Source: JAGTVG01 sp964543195 (lineage in GTDB: Bacteria > Bacteroidota > Bacteroidia > Cytophagales > Cyclobacteriaceae). Taken from it: 64,000 nt of DNA. Position 1 is the stretch's first letter; the number at the start of each line of letters is the position of its first letter. Shown here one piece after another: positions 37,889-47,180 of the stretch. Position numbers and translations under genes: made by a program. The stretch spans positions 87,783-151,782 of the forward strand of contig CAZIXF010000003.1 in the NCBI GenBank assembly GCA_964543195.1. Direction: 5' to 3'. The notes beneath the pieces are model-generated. The model ran no database searches and was not told the DNA's origin. It was given only the letters and a program-made list of their open reading frames with translations.

Positions 37889-38375
37889 TCAATACTTCTG
37901 TTCAGTTATTTTTTCTTCCAGTTTCAGTTTTATCTCTCTGAAAAGTTGCCTGAAAATCATGTGGAAGATCAGGGTGCCCGGCATTACCAGAATGATCCAG
38001 GCAATAATGGCATAAAACACGTTCCTGCCGAATATTTTTAACAATCCGGGCATATCGTTTTGTACCAAAAAGGTCAATTGTTCCAATTCCCATTCCGGAA
38101 TGCCAGATTGAAAAAGCATTCCTCCTAAATAATACATAGGGAGGATTGTGATCAATAAAAAGGGAAGGCTCAGGTAGTTGGCCAGTTGAATGGCAGCCAT
38201 GTTTAATTTTAATTTAACGGCCATGATCCCACAGATCAGGGTTGCTATTCCAAAAGCCCGGCAAGGGAAACAATCCGATCATGATAGCCAGTGAAATGGC
38301 CAGAGACAACTCATCAGCGCTCTTTCCCTGCTTTATCCACTGGTAAATGGTATCTTTAATTCTTTTGATCATCAT
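37889..38375 (-). pseudogene. DUF2062 membrane protein gene with a single-base frameshift
   Basis: The first part, from the ATG at 38375, reads MMIKRIKDTIYQWIKQGKS and then LAISLAIMIGLFPLPGF, a good DUF2062 start. At this point the frame breaks. Removing one T from the TTTT run (plus-strand AAAA at 38252-38255) joins it to GIATLICGIMAVKLKLNMAA and the rest of the domain ending at 37889. The span of 487 bases is 162 codons plus one. Without the frameshift the protein would be 161 residues with two to three membrane helices. It could be a real inactivation or a sequencing error. Open-frame calling shows only the last 111 residues. Confidence 0.85.
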
Positions 38376-38546
38376 CGTACCTGAAATATATCGAAATATA
38401 ATATCAAATGTTTAACGAAAAGGTAAAGAATAAGTTATCATATTGATTTGCTCCTATACAGCCTGATCCGATAACATTAAAACAATTACCCGCCCCTGAA
38501 ATTTGTTATTTAATTGCTTGCAGCGTATATTTCAAAAAAAACGTAT

Positions 38547-38726
38547 ATGCCCAGGTTATTAAAAATCTTTATCGGATTTCTGGCCGCATTAATGGGCGGT
38601 TGCCTTTTGTTGTTCCTGGTCGCGCTTACCGGTTCCGAATCGCTCACTTATATAATGGTAGGTATACTGGTAGCCATCACCTTCGTATTCCTGTTTTCCA
38701 CCAATATATTTGCCCAGGAAAACTAA
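38547..38726 (+). CDS. Small hydrophobic membrane protein, hypothetical
   Basis: The ATG at 38547 gives 59 residues (MPRLLKIFIGFLAALMGGCL ...) with two hydrophobic segments and a short tail FSTNIFAQEN. An upstream in-frame TTG at 38514 would add 11 residues. The sequence looks like a genuine small membrane protein but I recognise no family, and a chance ORF is possible at this length. Confidence 0.45.
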   Translation: MPRLLKIFIGFLAALMGGCLLLFLVALTGSESLTYIMVGILVAITFVFLFSTNIFAQEN

Positions 38727-38879
38727 CCAACTACGCTGTCCCGGCACCCACCGGGCGACTGATATGAGGTTCCATGGTCAGTATCATGACAGCCCCATTC
38801 ACAGAAGCGATATCCGGAATGGATGGATAAATCCTGTGTTCTTCTTCAGCACCGAATGAAGGGCGTCGTTCAATGGCGT

Positions 38880-41642
38880 TTAGAATTTCATCCGCCCAAA
38901 CCGGGCCAGCAGTTTTTCAATTTCTGATTCGATCAAGACAATACTGCTTACGCCGATACAGATCAGCAACTCGGTAAGGGTAAGCGGGTCGGTAGTGAGG
39001 AATATCTGGAGGAAGGGCATGTAGATGGCGGCCAGCTGCAGGGCGAGTACAAGCACGATCATCAGGAACATGGCTTTGTTGGTTAAAAGTCCTGATTGAA
39101 AGATCGAGTCCTTGAACGAACGTGTAGCCAGTGCCTGCCATATCTGGGCAAAAGCGATACCGCTGAACATCATGGTTTGCCAGTGGGCTACTTCATCAGC
39201 CCAGGCCACTACACCGATAGTAATAGAAATGACTCCGATGATAAACCCTGTGCGCAATATCTGGCTACCCACCCCTTCGCTGAAAATATTGGATTTGGGA
39301 GAAATTGGAGATCGTTGCATAGTCATGGTTTCAGCCGGTTCTACGCCAAGGCCTACACCCAGCAGGCCATCCGTGAGGAGATTCAGCCAGAGCAATTGCA
39401 AGGGAAGCAGGGGAATAGTTATCGGTTCCAGTCCCAGGCCGGGCATCATCATGGTAACGAGAGGCACAAGGATCATTACAAGCACCTTGCCGAGATTGCC
39501 GGCAATGGAGAACTTGACGAATTTACGGATATTATCATAGATCACACGGCCTTCTTCCACGGCAGCCACGATGGTGGCGAAATTGTCATCACGCAGAACC
39601 ATATCGGAAGCCTCTTTAGATACATCGGTACCGGTTATTCCCATGGCTACGCCAATATCGGCCTGTTTAAGGGCCGGTGCATCATTCACTCCATCACCGG
39701 TCATGGCCGCTACGTGGTTCTGCTTCTGGAGGGCTTTTACGATTTTAAGCTTGTGTTCGGGGGAAACCCGTGCATATACGGAAATTTCTTCCACAGCCTT
39801 TCTCAGTTCCCTTTCAGAAAGTTTTTCCACGTCGCTTCCGGTAAGATAATTATCGGAGGTTGTTATTCCCAGGTCCTTAGCGATATAATTGGCCGTCAAC
39901 GGATGATCCCCGGTGATCATGATGGGACGTATCCCGGCTGATTTACATTTAGCCACTGCCTGTTTCACCTCTTCTCTCGGGGGATCGATCATACCCACCA
40001 TGCCCAGCAGGGTAATGTTCTCTTCCATAGACGTTGGATCCGGTTCTCTGTCATAGGATTTATAGGCTATTCCAAGCACACGAATTCCTTTCTGGGCAAA
40101 TTCCTTATTTTTCTCAGCCAGTTTTACCTTGATCTCATCATTCATCGGAACATTTTTCCCTTCCGATAATACATGGGATGAGATATCCAGCAATCCATCG
40201 AGCGAACCCTTGGTAAAAGATACCCGTTCCCGGTCTTCCTTATTAAGTTCTTTAAAAAATTCAATAGGCTGATCTTCACCGACACCGTCCATAATATGAA
40301 GTGTGGTCATCCTCTTCCGCTCCGAATCAAAAGGCACTTCATTAATTCTCGGCACTATGGATTCCAGCTTTTTTTTATCGAGGTTGAATTTTTTGGCTGC
40401 TACCACGATTGCTGTTTCTGTCGGGTCCCCTATGGCTTCGGATCCGTTTTCCGATTCCCCGTTGGATAGGGTGGCATCATTACACAAGGTACCGGCAAGC
40501 AGGAGTGGTTCAATCGACCGGTATTTTTCCAGTAAAGTTCTGGCATCCATGTCGGATTTAACAGATTCAATATTTATGGTATCATCGTAAGTAGCGACAA
40601 ATGTGACCGTCATTTTATTCTGAGTGAGTGTACCGGTCTTATCCGAACAAATATCGGTTACCGACCCCAGTGTTTCCACGGCCGGCAGTTTCCTGATCAG
40701 GGCATTCCTGGCAAGCATTCTTCGTGCGCCTATAGCGAGGGTTACTGTAACCACTGCCGGCAGGCCTTCAGGTACAACGGCTACAGCCACACTGATGGCC
40801 ACCAGGAACATATCCTCTATGGGTTCACCTGAAAGAACTCCAAATAAGGCAATCAGGAAAGCGATTATACCACCGGCAATAGCCAGGATCTTACCCACAT
40901 TATCCAGTCTTTTTTGAAGCGGAGTCTGTTCGGATTTTACTTCCTGAAGCATGGTGGCGATCGAACCCAGTTCAGTACCCATACCGGTATCGGTAACCAC
41001 GGCTTTACCCCGTCCCCGGGTAACAATGGTACCCATATAGATCATGGATAGCCGGTCGCCAAGGGGAATATCTTCCTTGTCCAGTTCCTCCACCTGCTTG
41101 ATTACCGGTTCGGATTCCCCGGTAAGGGCGGCTTCCTGGACTTTAAGATTATGCGATTCGAGCAACCGGCAGTCAGCGGGCACGATATTACCGTTTTCAA
41201 TTACTACCACATCGCCGGGTACAAGATCGGTCGAATTGATCTCCGTTAAGTTTCCGCCCCGGAGTACCCGTACCAGGGGTTTGGCCAGTTTTTTGAGAGC
41301 GGCCATGGCTTTTTCGGCCCGGTATTCCTGGGCAAAACCCAGAATAGCAAACAAGATCACAATAGCCAGTATGGAAATGGCTTCCAGCCAGTGTTGCAGG
41401 AACATCGAAACAATAGCGGCGATGATCAGAATGAGCACCATGGTAGCCGTAAACTGTTCCCACAGGATCATCCAGATACTTCTGGTTTTCTGCTCCACCA
41501 GCTCATTCGAGCCATATTGTTTCAATCTATCCCTGGCCTCATCTTCACTTAATCCTTTTTCGGGTGATGTATCGAATTCGGAAAGAGTGGTGTCTACAGA
41601 TTTATTGTGCCAATACTTTTTATCGTCCTTGTCAGCTTGCAT
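38880..41642 (-). CDS. Calcium-translocating type P-type ATPase (P2B/P2A-like)
   Basis: The 920-residue protein has the P-type ATPase order: N-terminal cation_ATPase_N domain (LSEFDTSPEKGLSEDEARDRL), TGE actuator loop (ALTGESEPV), the AVAVVPEGLPAVVTVTLAIG helix, phosphorylation motif CSDKTGTLTQNKMT (Asp about 334), TGDHPLTA, and MTGDGVNDAPALKQADIGVAMG. A long cluster of C-terminal helices ends the protein. PEGLP is the core of Ca2+- and Na+/K+-type pumps, so calcium export is the likely role; the ions cannot be proven. It stands alone on the minus strand. Confidence 0.92.
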   Translation of the reverse strand: MQADKDDKKYWHNKSVDTTLSEFDTSPEKGLSEDEARDRLKQYGSNELVEQKTRSIWMILWEQFTATMVLILIIAAIVSMFLQHWLEAISILAIVILFAILGFAQEYRAEKAMAALKKLAKPLVRVLRGGNLTEINSTDLVPGDVVVIENGNIVPADCRLLESHNLKVQEAALTGESEPVIKQVEELDKEDIPLGDRLSMIYMGTIVTRGRGKAVVTDTGMGTELGSIATMLQEVKSEQTPLQKRLDNVGKILAIAGGIIAFLIALFGVLSGEPIEDMFLVAISVAVAVVPEGLPAVVTVTLAIGARRMLARNALIRKLPAVETLGSVTDICSDKTGTLTQNKMTVTFVATYDDTINIESVKSDMDARTLLEKYRSIEPLLLAGTLCNDATLSNGESENGSEAIGDPTETAIVVAAKKFNLDKKKLESIVPRINEVPFDSERKRMTTLHIMDGVGEDQPIEFFKELNKEDRERVSFTKGSLDGLLDISSHVLSEGKNVPMNDEIKVKLAEKNKEFAQKGIRVLGIAYKSYDREPDPTSMEENITLLGMVGMIDPPREEVKQAVAKCKSAGIRPIMITGDHPLTANYIAKDLGITTSDNYLTGSDVEKLSERELRKAVEEISVYARVSPEHKLKIVKALQKQNHVAAMTGDGVNDAPALKQADIGVAMGITGTDVSKEASDMVLRDDNFATIVAAVEEGRVIYDNIRKFVKFSIAGNLGKVLVMILVPLVTMMMPGLGLEPITIPLLPLQLLWLNLLTDGLLGVGLGVEPAETMTMQRSPISPKSNIFSEGVGSQILRTGFIIGVISITIGVVAWADEVAHWQTMMFSGIAFAQIWQALATRSFKDSIFQSGLLTNKAMFLMIVLVLALQLAAIYMPFLQIFLTTDPLTLTELLICIGVSSIVLIESEIEKLLARFGRMKF

Positions 41643-41926
41643 TTAGTATAACATAAGTCTTCTTCCTTTTTGGAAAAAAGCATAAAATTACACATTAGTA
41701 AAATGAAAAAGAAATCACGCAATTCTAATACGAAACCCTTGAATAGAATGATTAAGTTGATGATTTAATATCCCGAAATTTAGCACTTTGTTGTAAACTA
41801 AAAAAAGGATTTAAAGTTTTTTCCTCTGCGAATATATTTTTTTAAATCTTTTACAAGCCATCCTGTTCATAATAGCTATTGAAAAACTGTTTTATGATTA
41901 ACTGAAAAATCATTACTTTTTCTTTA

Positions 41927-42370
41927 TTAGTCATTCATGCTGTGAATAACTGTATCAGCCGGATCAAAAATAAGAAACTCCCCCCTGATTTTACCCACTT
42001 CATCCATGATCCGGTAACCCCAGGAATCCCCCTGTAAACCAACCACGCTGTCGTTCTTTATTTGGCCGATAACTAACCTTGATGTACCATCCAGACCCAT
42101 CATAAAAATACCATTTCCGCCTGTTATATTTTTATTCGTATCGCCAACCGGAGCCGGGAATCCCATATACATGGCATCGTTCCCCTGGCGGTCTTCAAGG
42201 ATGATGCCTTTTGTGCGGAGTGTATTCAGGTACCGCACATCGCGCTGTCGTACCGAAAGAAACTGATATCCCAGCATGATGAACATAACGATCAGAAATA
42301 TGATCAGGAACTTTGCATTTTGTAATTCCCTTTCAATTTTCTGTATCCTTGATAGTAATTCCTCATCCAT
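41927..42370 (-). CDS. Conserved hypothetical membrane-anchored protein
   Basis: The 147-residue protein has a short basic N-terminal coiled-coil segment (LLSRIQKIERELQNAK), one membrane helix (FLIIFLIVMFIMLGYQFL, residues ~21-38), and a beta-rich outside domain (RTKGIILEDRQGNDAMYMG; GGNGIFMMGLDGTSRLVIGQ). The RTKGIILED segment resembles the small gene-end domain seen in many Bacteroidota proteins of unknown function. No function can be assigned. Confidence 0.6.
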   Translation of the reverse strand: MDEELLSRIQKIERELQNAKFLIIFLIVMFIMLGYQFLSVRQRDVRYLNTLRTKGIILEDRQGNDAMYMGFPAPVGDTNKNITGGNGIFMMGLDGTSRLVIGQIKNDSVVGLQGDSWGYRIMDEVGKIRGEFLIFDPADTVIHSMND

Positions 42371-42453
42371 AATCTTTTAAGGTTGCGTTTTTTATATACA
42401 CGATCCCGGTCACATACATGATCCCGGTTTCAAATCCAATATCCCGTGTGTCC

Positions 42454-42660
42454 TCAACTCCTTCGGATGATCCCTGGTATTAAGACAGGAACTCTTTTTT
42501 TATACTGGTCATAATCTTTTTTATGCCCGGCCAGTCGTTTTTCCATCATGGGGATGCTGATAAAATAAAATAACAATATCATGGTAACAAAGCCCGCAGC
42601 AGTGGCCAATGTGTAGGCCAGACCTACGATAAAATAGGAGTATAATCTGTAATTTTTCAT
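42454..42660 (-). pseudogene. C-terminal fragment of an isoprenylcysteine/DUF1295-type methyltransferase-like protein
   Basis: The 68 residues have one membrane helix (LATAAGFVTMILLFYFISIP) and the tail MEKRLAGHKKDYDQYKKRVP, VLIPGI. This is very like the end of ICMT/DUF1295-family methyltransferases (Y-x-x-Y-K-K-R-V-P-x-L-I-P), which have several membrane helices and the catalytic region before this. Those parts are missing, and the adjacent sulfotransferase gene overlaps this start region on the other strand. It is either a gene remnant or a small independent protein. Confidence 0.5.
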
Positions 42661-42742
42661 GTACTTATGCTTTGGGAATCAAAATTGGATAAAAATGGTT
42701 ATACTTTTGAGGATCTCAAAAATAACATATAAAAATATTGTA

Positions 42743-43882
42743 ATGGCAAATTTTAAGTTACCTCCACTTTCTCCGCTGGCGGGAAGTAACTTAAGTACTT
42801 TTTTCGGTACCCTGAAATACGGGAAAGTTGAGATGGATATATTGCTCAGGCTGATCATCACTTTCCTGGTTGTTCTTATCTCAACCCCTTTCCAGTGGAT
42901 CGATAAATTGTATTTCAAAAAAATAATGAAGAAAAAACATATCCCTGAGGACCCTGTTTTTGTTGTTGGTCACTGGAGGAGCGGAACCACATTTCTTCAT
43001 GGTATTCTGGCTGAAGACACGCTTATGGGTTTTGTTACCACCTATCAGTCGGTTTTTCCAAACAATCTGAAAAGCAAGTTTGTTTTCCGCTCATTCATGA
43101 AAGCACACATCCCTGAAAAACGACCCGGGGATAATGTAAAGCTTTCCGTAAACTTTCCCCAGGAAGATGAATTTGCCCTAAGCAATATGATACCCGGGAG
43201 TTATTATCAATTCATGTACCTCCCCGGTCAATATGAACTGTTTTACAGGAAATTCATACGGTTTGAAATAGAAGAATCAAACAGACTGAAATGGAAGAGA
43301 ACTTACCGGGAAATGATCCTGAAAGCGTTATATAATACCTCAGGGGTGCGGCCTTTATTGAAAAACCCATGTAATACGGCAAGGATTGAACCCTTGCTTG
43401 AAATATTTCCGGGTGCAAAATTCATTCATATGGTCCGGAATCCCATCATAGTTTTTCTTTCATCCAGAAAGTTTTTTACCGAGCTGCTTCCGACTTTATG
43501 GTTACATAAAGTGGAGGTATCATTTATTGAGAATATGATCATTGAGGTTTATGAAAAACTAATGAAGGATCATATCAGGCTGAAATCGCTTATTCCTGAA
43601 AAAAATTATATTGAAATTCGGTTTGAAGAATTTGAAAAGGATCCGTTGAAACACATAAAATCGATTTACTCGAAATTTAAAATCGGGAATTTCGGGGAGC
43701 ATAAACCCGCATTTGAAAGATATATTCGATCCAAATCAGGATATAAGAAAAACGAATATCAGGGTATCGACGGTAAATTGCTTGAAAAACTTAGGGATAA
43801 ATGGGGTTTTGCCATGGATTACTGGAAATATGATGTTCCGGAAGAATTAAAAGTTCTTCCGGAACGATCCCCAAAGGAATAG
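42743..43882 (+). CDS. Sulfotransferase family protein
   Basis: The ATG at 42743 gives MANFKLPPLSPLAGSNLSTF, a better start than the ATG at 42659. The protein of 379 residues has a PAPS-binding P-loop (PVFVVGHWRSGTTFLHGILA), then RPLLKNPCNTARIEPLLEIFPGAKFIHMVRNP, the second (3'-phosphate-binding) motif. A single hydrophobic segment near residues 36-56 may anchor the protein. Family members move sulfate from PAPS to carbohydrates or lipids. The substrate is unknown. Confidence 0.87.
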   Translation: MANFKLPPLSPLAGSNLSTFFGTLKYGKVEMDILLRLIITFLVVLISTPFQWIDKLYFKKIMKKKHIPEDPVFVVGHWRSGTTFLHGILAEDTLMGFVTTYQSVFPNNLKSKFVFRSFMKAHIPEKRPGDNVKLSVNFPQEDEFALSNMIPGSYYQFMYLPGQYELFYRKFIRFEIEESNRLKWKRTYREMILKALYNTSGVRPLLKNPCNTARIEPLLEIFPGAKFIHMVRNPIIVFLSSRKFFTELLPTLWLHKVEVSFIENMIIEVYEKLMKDHIRLKSLIPEKNYIEIRFEEFEKDPLKHIKSIYSKFKIGNFGEHKPAFERYIRSKSGYKKNEYQGIDGKLLEKLRDKWGFAMDYWKYDVPEELKVLPERSPKE

Positions 43883-43885
43883 CGG

Positions 43886-44467
43886 TTAGCCTACCTTTTG
43901 AAAGGTTACCTGGACATTATTGATAATTACAAAACCGGGAGCTGTCATCCCATCCGGGAGAAATGGAGTGATAGCATCGCCGCTTAATGTTAATGAATTG
44001 ATTATCCCGGTAATTGAATCATCTGTTCTCGCAATATCATTCACGATCAATGTGAGTTCCATTGTGAAAGGAGGTGAACTTAAGATTAATGTCAGTTTTG
44101 TTAAATCCGCATTTTCAATCCAGGACCCTGCCGGCTCTTCTCCTTCTTCGCCCACACAGGTGAGATACAATTCATTGGAAGCCCTGAGGTCTACTGCAGC
44201 ATTGGAAGGATCAGTACAGGGGGCCGCATCAAGTATGCCCGCTGTAGAGATTGTGGTAATGTCGGTGTTGGCAGGAATGATAACCTGACCGTCTATTGTA
44301 AAATCTTCTGTGACCTTAACCTGTTGCATAGCATAGATGCCCGCAAGCGTTTCCACTTCTTCCTCATCATCATTGCAGCCAGTAAGATGTAAGCTAACTG
44401 ATAAAATAAGTGCTGATAAAAGTATATATGATCCTGCAAAGCCGGGTAATTGTTTCCTTCGTTCCAT
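43886..44467 (-). CDS. Lipoprotein of unknown function
   Basis: Taking the ATG at 44467 gives 193 residues with a lipoprotein signal (GSYILLSALILSVSLHLTGC) followed by an acidic linker (DDEEEVETLAG) and a beta-rich domain. The pattern resembles small lipocalin-like or YD-like lipoproteins of Bacteroidota, but no motif is definite. An ATG six codons earlier (44485) is also possible. It is convergent with the sulfotransferase gene, 3 bases apart. Confidence 0.6.
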   Translation of the reverse strand: MERRKQLPGFAGSYILLSALILSVSLHLTGCNDDEEEVETLAGIYAMQQVKVTEDFTIDGQVIIPANTDITTISTAGILDAAPCTDPSNAAVDLRASNELYLTCVGEEGEEPAGSWIENADLTKLTLILSSPPFTMELTLIVNDIARTDDSITGIINSLTLSGDAITPFLPDGMTAPGFVIINNVQVTFQKVG

Positions 44468-44709
44468 AGCGATATTTGTTAGCATTTTATTAAAATTTTC
44501 ACAACTAATTAACGAAAAGGATGGATATAAGAAAAAGAAAATCTTATTTTTTACCCGGGTATTTTTAACTTGGTTTGATTGTTTCGATCTGTATATACCG
44601 GACCGGGATGAATAAGTGTAAAAAAGGATACGTGAAATTTAACCGGACATTCGACAGTTATCCGAACTGACCGGATCAGCCTCAAAAAGCCTGTCAGATC
44701 CGGCTACCA

Positions 44710-45072
44710 TTAACTTTGTGAGTTATAATAAAATCTTTCCTCTGCGATCCTGCCCTCTTTCCAGCGCTGAACGGCTACCTCATCCCGGATCAATCTTCTG
44801 TCATCATTGAAAGTAACGTCCATCCAGGTTTCGACCATGGTAATGGCTTCGGCTTCATTGGAGGTCACTGCCTTGTAGCCGATGCCGTGGATCTCCTTAA
44901 CGGAAGCTGCAAAATCCTTCTCCCGTTTCAGGTTGGCTTCTTTCCCTTCATATTTTTTGCCTGATGATTCGATCATCACAATGTCGTCGTCATAATAATC
45001 ATCAAAAACATCAAGTAATCTGCCTTCTCCGATATTTTTGTATAATTCCTGGGCTTTTTCAAGATATGTCAT
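44710..45072 (-). CDS. SnoaL-like / nuclear transport factor 2 family protein
   Basis: The 120-residue protein has the NTF2-like order: helical start (KAQELYKNIGEGRLLDVFDDYYDDDIVMIES), a middle GKKYEGKEANLKREKDF helix, and the final strands with VETWMDVTFNDDRRLIRDEVAVQRWKEGRIAEERFYYN. Proteins of this type bind small ligands in a cone-shaped pocket; roles vary from isomerases to binding proteins. The function here is not known. It is a single gene on the minus strand. Confidence 0.82.
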   Translation of the reverse strand: MTYLEKAQELYKNIGEGRLLDVFDDYYDDDIVMIESSGKKYEGKEANLKREKDFAASVKEIHGIGYKAVTSNEAEAITMVETWMDVTFNDDRRLIRDEVAVQRWKEGRIAEERFYYNSQS

Positions 45073-45187
45073 CGTAGTAGTGGTTTAAAATTTAAACATT
45101 CAATTATTATGTCAGTTCATATAATTTAGCAGATTTTTATAAAAAAACAAGTTGTGAAGTGATATAGTTAACCTGTAATTTTACATC

Positions 45188-45412
45188 ATGGATATTCTTA
45201 ATAACTGGGGGATGATCATTCTCCTTTGCCTTACACTGGGACTTGCACCATTCTTTCCGGAACCTCATATTATTGGTAAAATCAAATGGCTGGCCGGGGG
45301 AGGCCATGGAATGAAATTGATCGATTGGTTCGACCTGGTTTTACACGGTTTCCCCTGGTTGCTCCTGTTACGACTGGCGATCCTCACCCTCAGGGATAAA
45401 TTCATGGGCTGA
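45188..45412 (+). CDS. Small conserved membrane protein
   Basis: The 74-residue protein reads MDILNNWGMIILLCLTLGLA then PFFPEPHIIGKIKWLAGGGHGMKLIDWFDLVLHGFPWLLLLRLAI. It has two hydrophobic segments around a GGGHGM loop. I recognise the PFxPEPHIxGKxKW and DWFDLxLHGxPW patterns as typical of a small Bacteroidota protein but do not know its job. It stands alone between the SnoaL-like gene (divergent) and the ggt gene (convergent). Confidence 0.65.
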   Translation: MDILNNWGMIILLCLTLGLAPFFPEPHIIGKIKWLAGGGHGMKLIDWFDLVLHGFPWLLLLRLAILTLRDKFMG

Positions 45413-45447
45413 GAACGTTTCAGGCTGATTATGTGGGGCCGGGATTA

Positions 45448-47178
45448 TCAGAATCCGAGGGCCTTATCATCGCCACGCGGATCGGCAGCTCCTTCTAACT
45501 GACCTCCTTCAGTTACCCTGACCGCATCTGCTCTTCCAATGGAATTTACTTCTTCCAGAGAATGGCCATTCTCTCTGAGTATTTTACGTATCCGGGGTTT
45601 TATCCGTTCCTTTTCAAAGAAGATCTTCTCCGGTTTCCATTGATGATGAAACCTGGGGTTATTCACAGAACCCTGCATCGTCATTTCGAATTCCGTAACA
45701 TTCAATATACACTGGAGCACCGTGGTGATTATTCTAGAACCTCCGGGTGAACCCAGGACCATGAATAAAGTATCTCCCTTTTCCACTATGGTGGGAGTCA
45801 TCGAACTGAGCATCCTTTTGCCGGGTTCTATGGCATTGGCCTTTCCGCCGATCAATCCGAACATATTGGGATGACCGGGTTTTATGGAGAAATCATCCAT
45901 TTCATTGTTCAGGAAAAAGCCCGCATCACCCACGACGACCCTGGCCCCGAAATTACCATTTAAAGTAGTGGTTACCGCAACGGCGTTTCCGAACTGGTCC
46001 ACAATGGAAAAATGGGTGGTTTGACCGGATTCACGCCACCTTATATCACCGGATTCCAGGCTATCTGATGGAAGGGCTTTGGAAAATGAAAAATTTTTCA
46101 TCCTTCTTTCCAGATATGACGGGCTCAGCAAGGTATCGACAGGAACAGGATAAAAATCTTTATCACCCAGGTGAGTGGCTCTGTCAGCAAAAGCCTTTTT
46201 TTCAATTTCCGCCAGTAGATGGATATAGTTGAATGAATGCCAGCCCAGTGCCTTAAGGTCATAGGGTTCTGCCATCTTCAGCATCTGCAACAGGGCTATT
46301 CCGCCACTGGAAGGAGGGCCCATGGAGATAATCCTGTATTGATCGTATTGACCGGTAACTGGTATCCTCCATACCGCCTCGTATTTTTCCAGATCCTCCC
46401 GGGTTATTAACCCATTGCCGCGTAACATTTCCTTGACTAATAATTCCGCTGTTTCTCCCATGTAAAAACCATCACTTTTTTTATCACGGATCCTTTTTAA
46501 GGTTCCGGCCAGGTCTTTCATGATCAGGCTGTCTCCCGGTCTCCACTGATCCTTGATCAGAAAACCGGGTTTGACCGTACTGGCTTTAAGGATCTCATCC
46601 TGGTACCTGTTAAGACGGGCGGCCTCTTTTTCGGTCAACGGGAAACCCCCGGAAGCCAGATCAATGGCAGGCTGGAGAAGTGTTTCCCATTTTAAGGTTC
46701 CGAATTTTTCAAACGCTTTATACATGCCATCCACCGTACCCGGAACACCGGACGCCAGATGTCCCAGCCTGCTCAAGCCATTTATTACCTCACCGTTTTT
46801 ATCCAGATACATATCCCGGGTAGCGGCCAGGGGGGCTTTTTCACGGAAATCGAGCGTGGCAGTTTCACCGTCCGCAAGACGGATCACCATAAAACCCCCT
46901 CCACCGATATTCCCCGCTGCCGGATATACCACTGCTAGTGCAAATTGAACCGCTATGGCCGCATCGACCGCATTTCCACCTATTTGCAATATATTTTTTC
47001 CTGCTTCTGATGCAATAGGATGGGCAGTTACCACCATAGCCTCTTCCGCCATTAACCCCGGTTTAGTCTCATGCCCGGGACGGCATGAGCAACCGATTAA
47101 AATAAGGATTACAAATAAATGACGTATCCGGGCAGCGTCTTTTTTTTCGACCATTCTGATGGCTGCTGTTTCTTTCAT
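45448..47178 (-). CDS. ggt: Gamma-glutamyltransferase
   Basis: The ATG at 47178 lies 2 bases below the end of the aguA gene; the longer frame from 47208 overlaps it. The protein has a lipoprotein-like signal (RHLFVILILIGCSC), then a GGT precursor with AVDAAIAVQFALAVVYPAAGNIGGGGFM, LDFREKAPLAAT, and the autocleavage region SGQTTHFSIVDQFGNAVAVT (nucleophile Thr). PPSSGGIALLQML and GSPGGSRIITTVLQ are also standard. The enzyme is a periplasmic Ntn-hydrolase that cleaves gamma-glutamyl bonds such as glutathione. The protein has 576 residues. Confidence 0.93.
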   Translation of the reverse strand: MKETAAIRMVEKKDAARIRHLFVILILIGCSCRPGHETKPGLMAEEAMVVTAHPIASEAGKNILQIGGNAVDAAIAVQFALAVVYPAAGNIGGGGFMVIRLADGETATLDFREKAPLAATRDMYLDKNGEVINGLSRLGHLASGVPGTVDGMYKAFEKFGTLKWETLLQPAIDLASGGFPLTEKEAARLNRYQDEILKASTVKPGFLIKDQWRPGDSLIMKDLAGTLKRIRDKKSDGFYMGETAELLVKEMLRGNGLITREDLEKYEAVWRIPVTGQYDQYRIISMGPPSSGGIALLQMLKMAEPYDLKALGWHSFNYIHLLAEIEKKAFADRATHLGDKDFYPVPVDTLLSPSYLERRMKNFSFSKALPSDSLESGDIRWRESGQTTHFSIVDQFGNAVAVTTTLNGNFGARVVVGDAGFFLNNEMDDFSIKPGHPNMFGLIGGKANAIEPGKRMLSSMTPTIVEKGDTLFMVLGSPGGSRIITTVLQCILNVTEFEMTMQGSVNNPRFHHQWKPEKIFFEKERIKPRIRKILRENGHSLEEVNSIGRADAVRVTEGGQLEGAADPRGDDKALGF

Positions 47179-47180
47179 AG

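Noticed and set aside
39096..39941. 281-residue open frame on the plus strand
   Set aside because: It is antisense to the P-type ATPase and rich in His and Gly as expected for a shadow frame.
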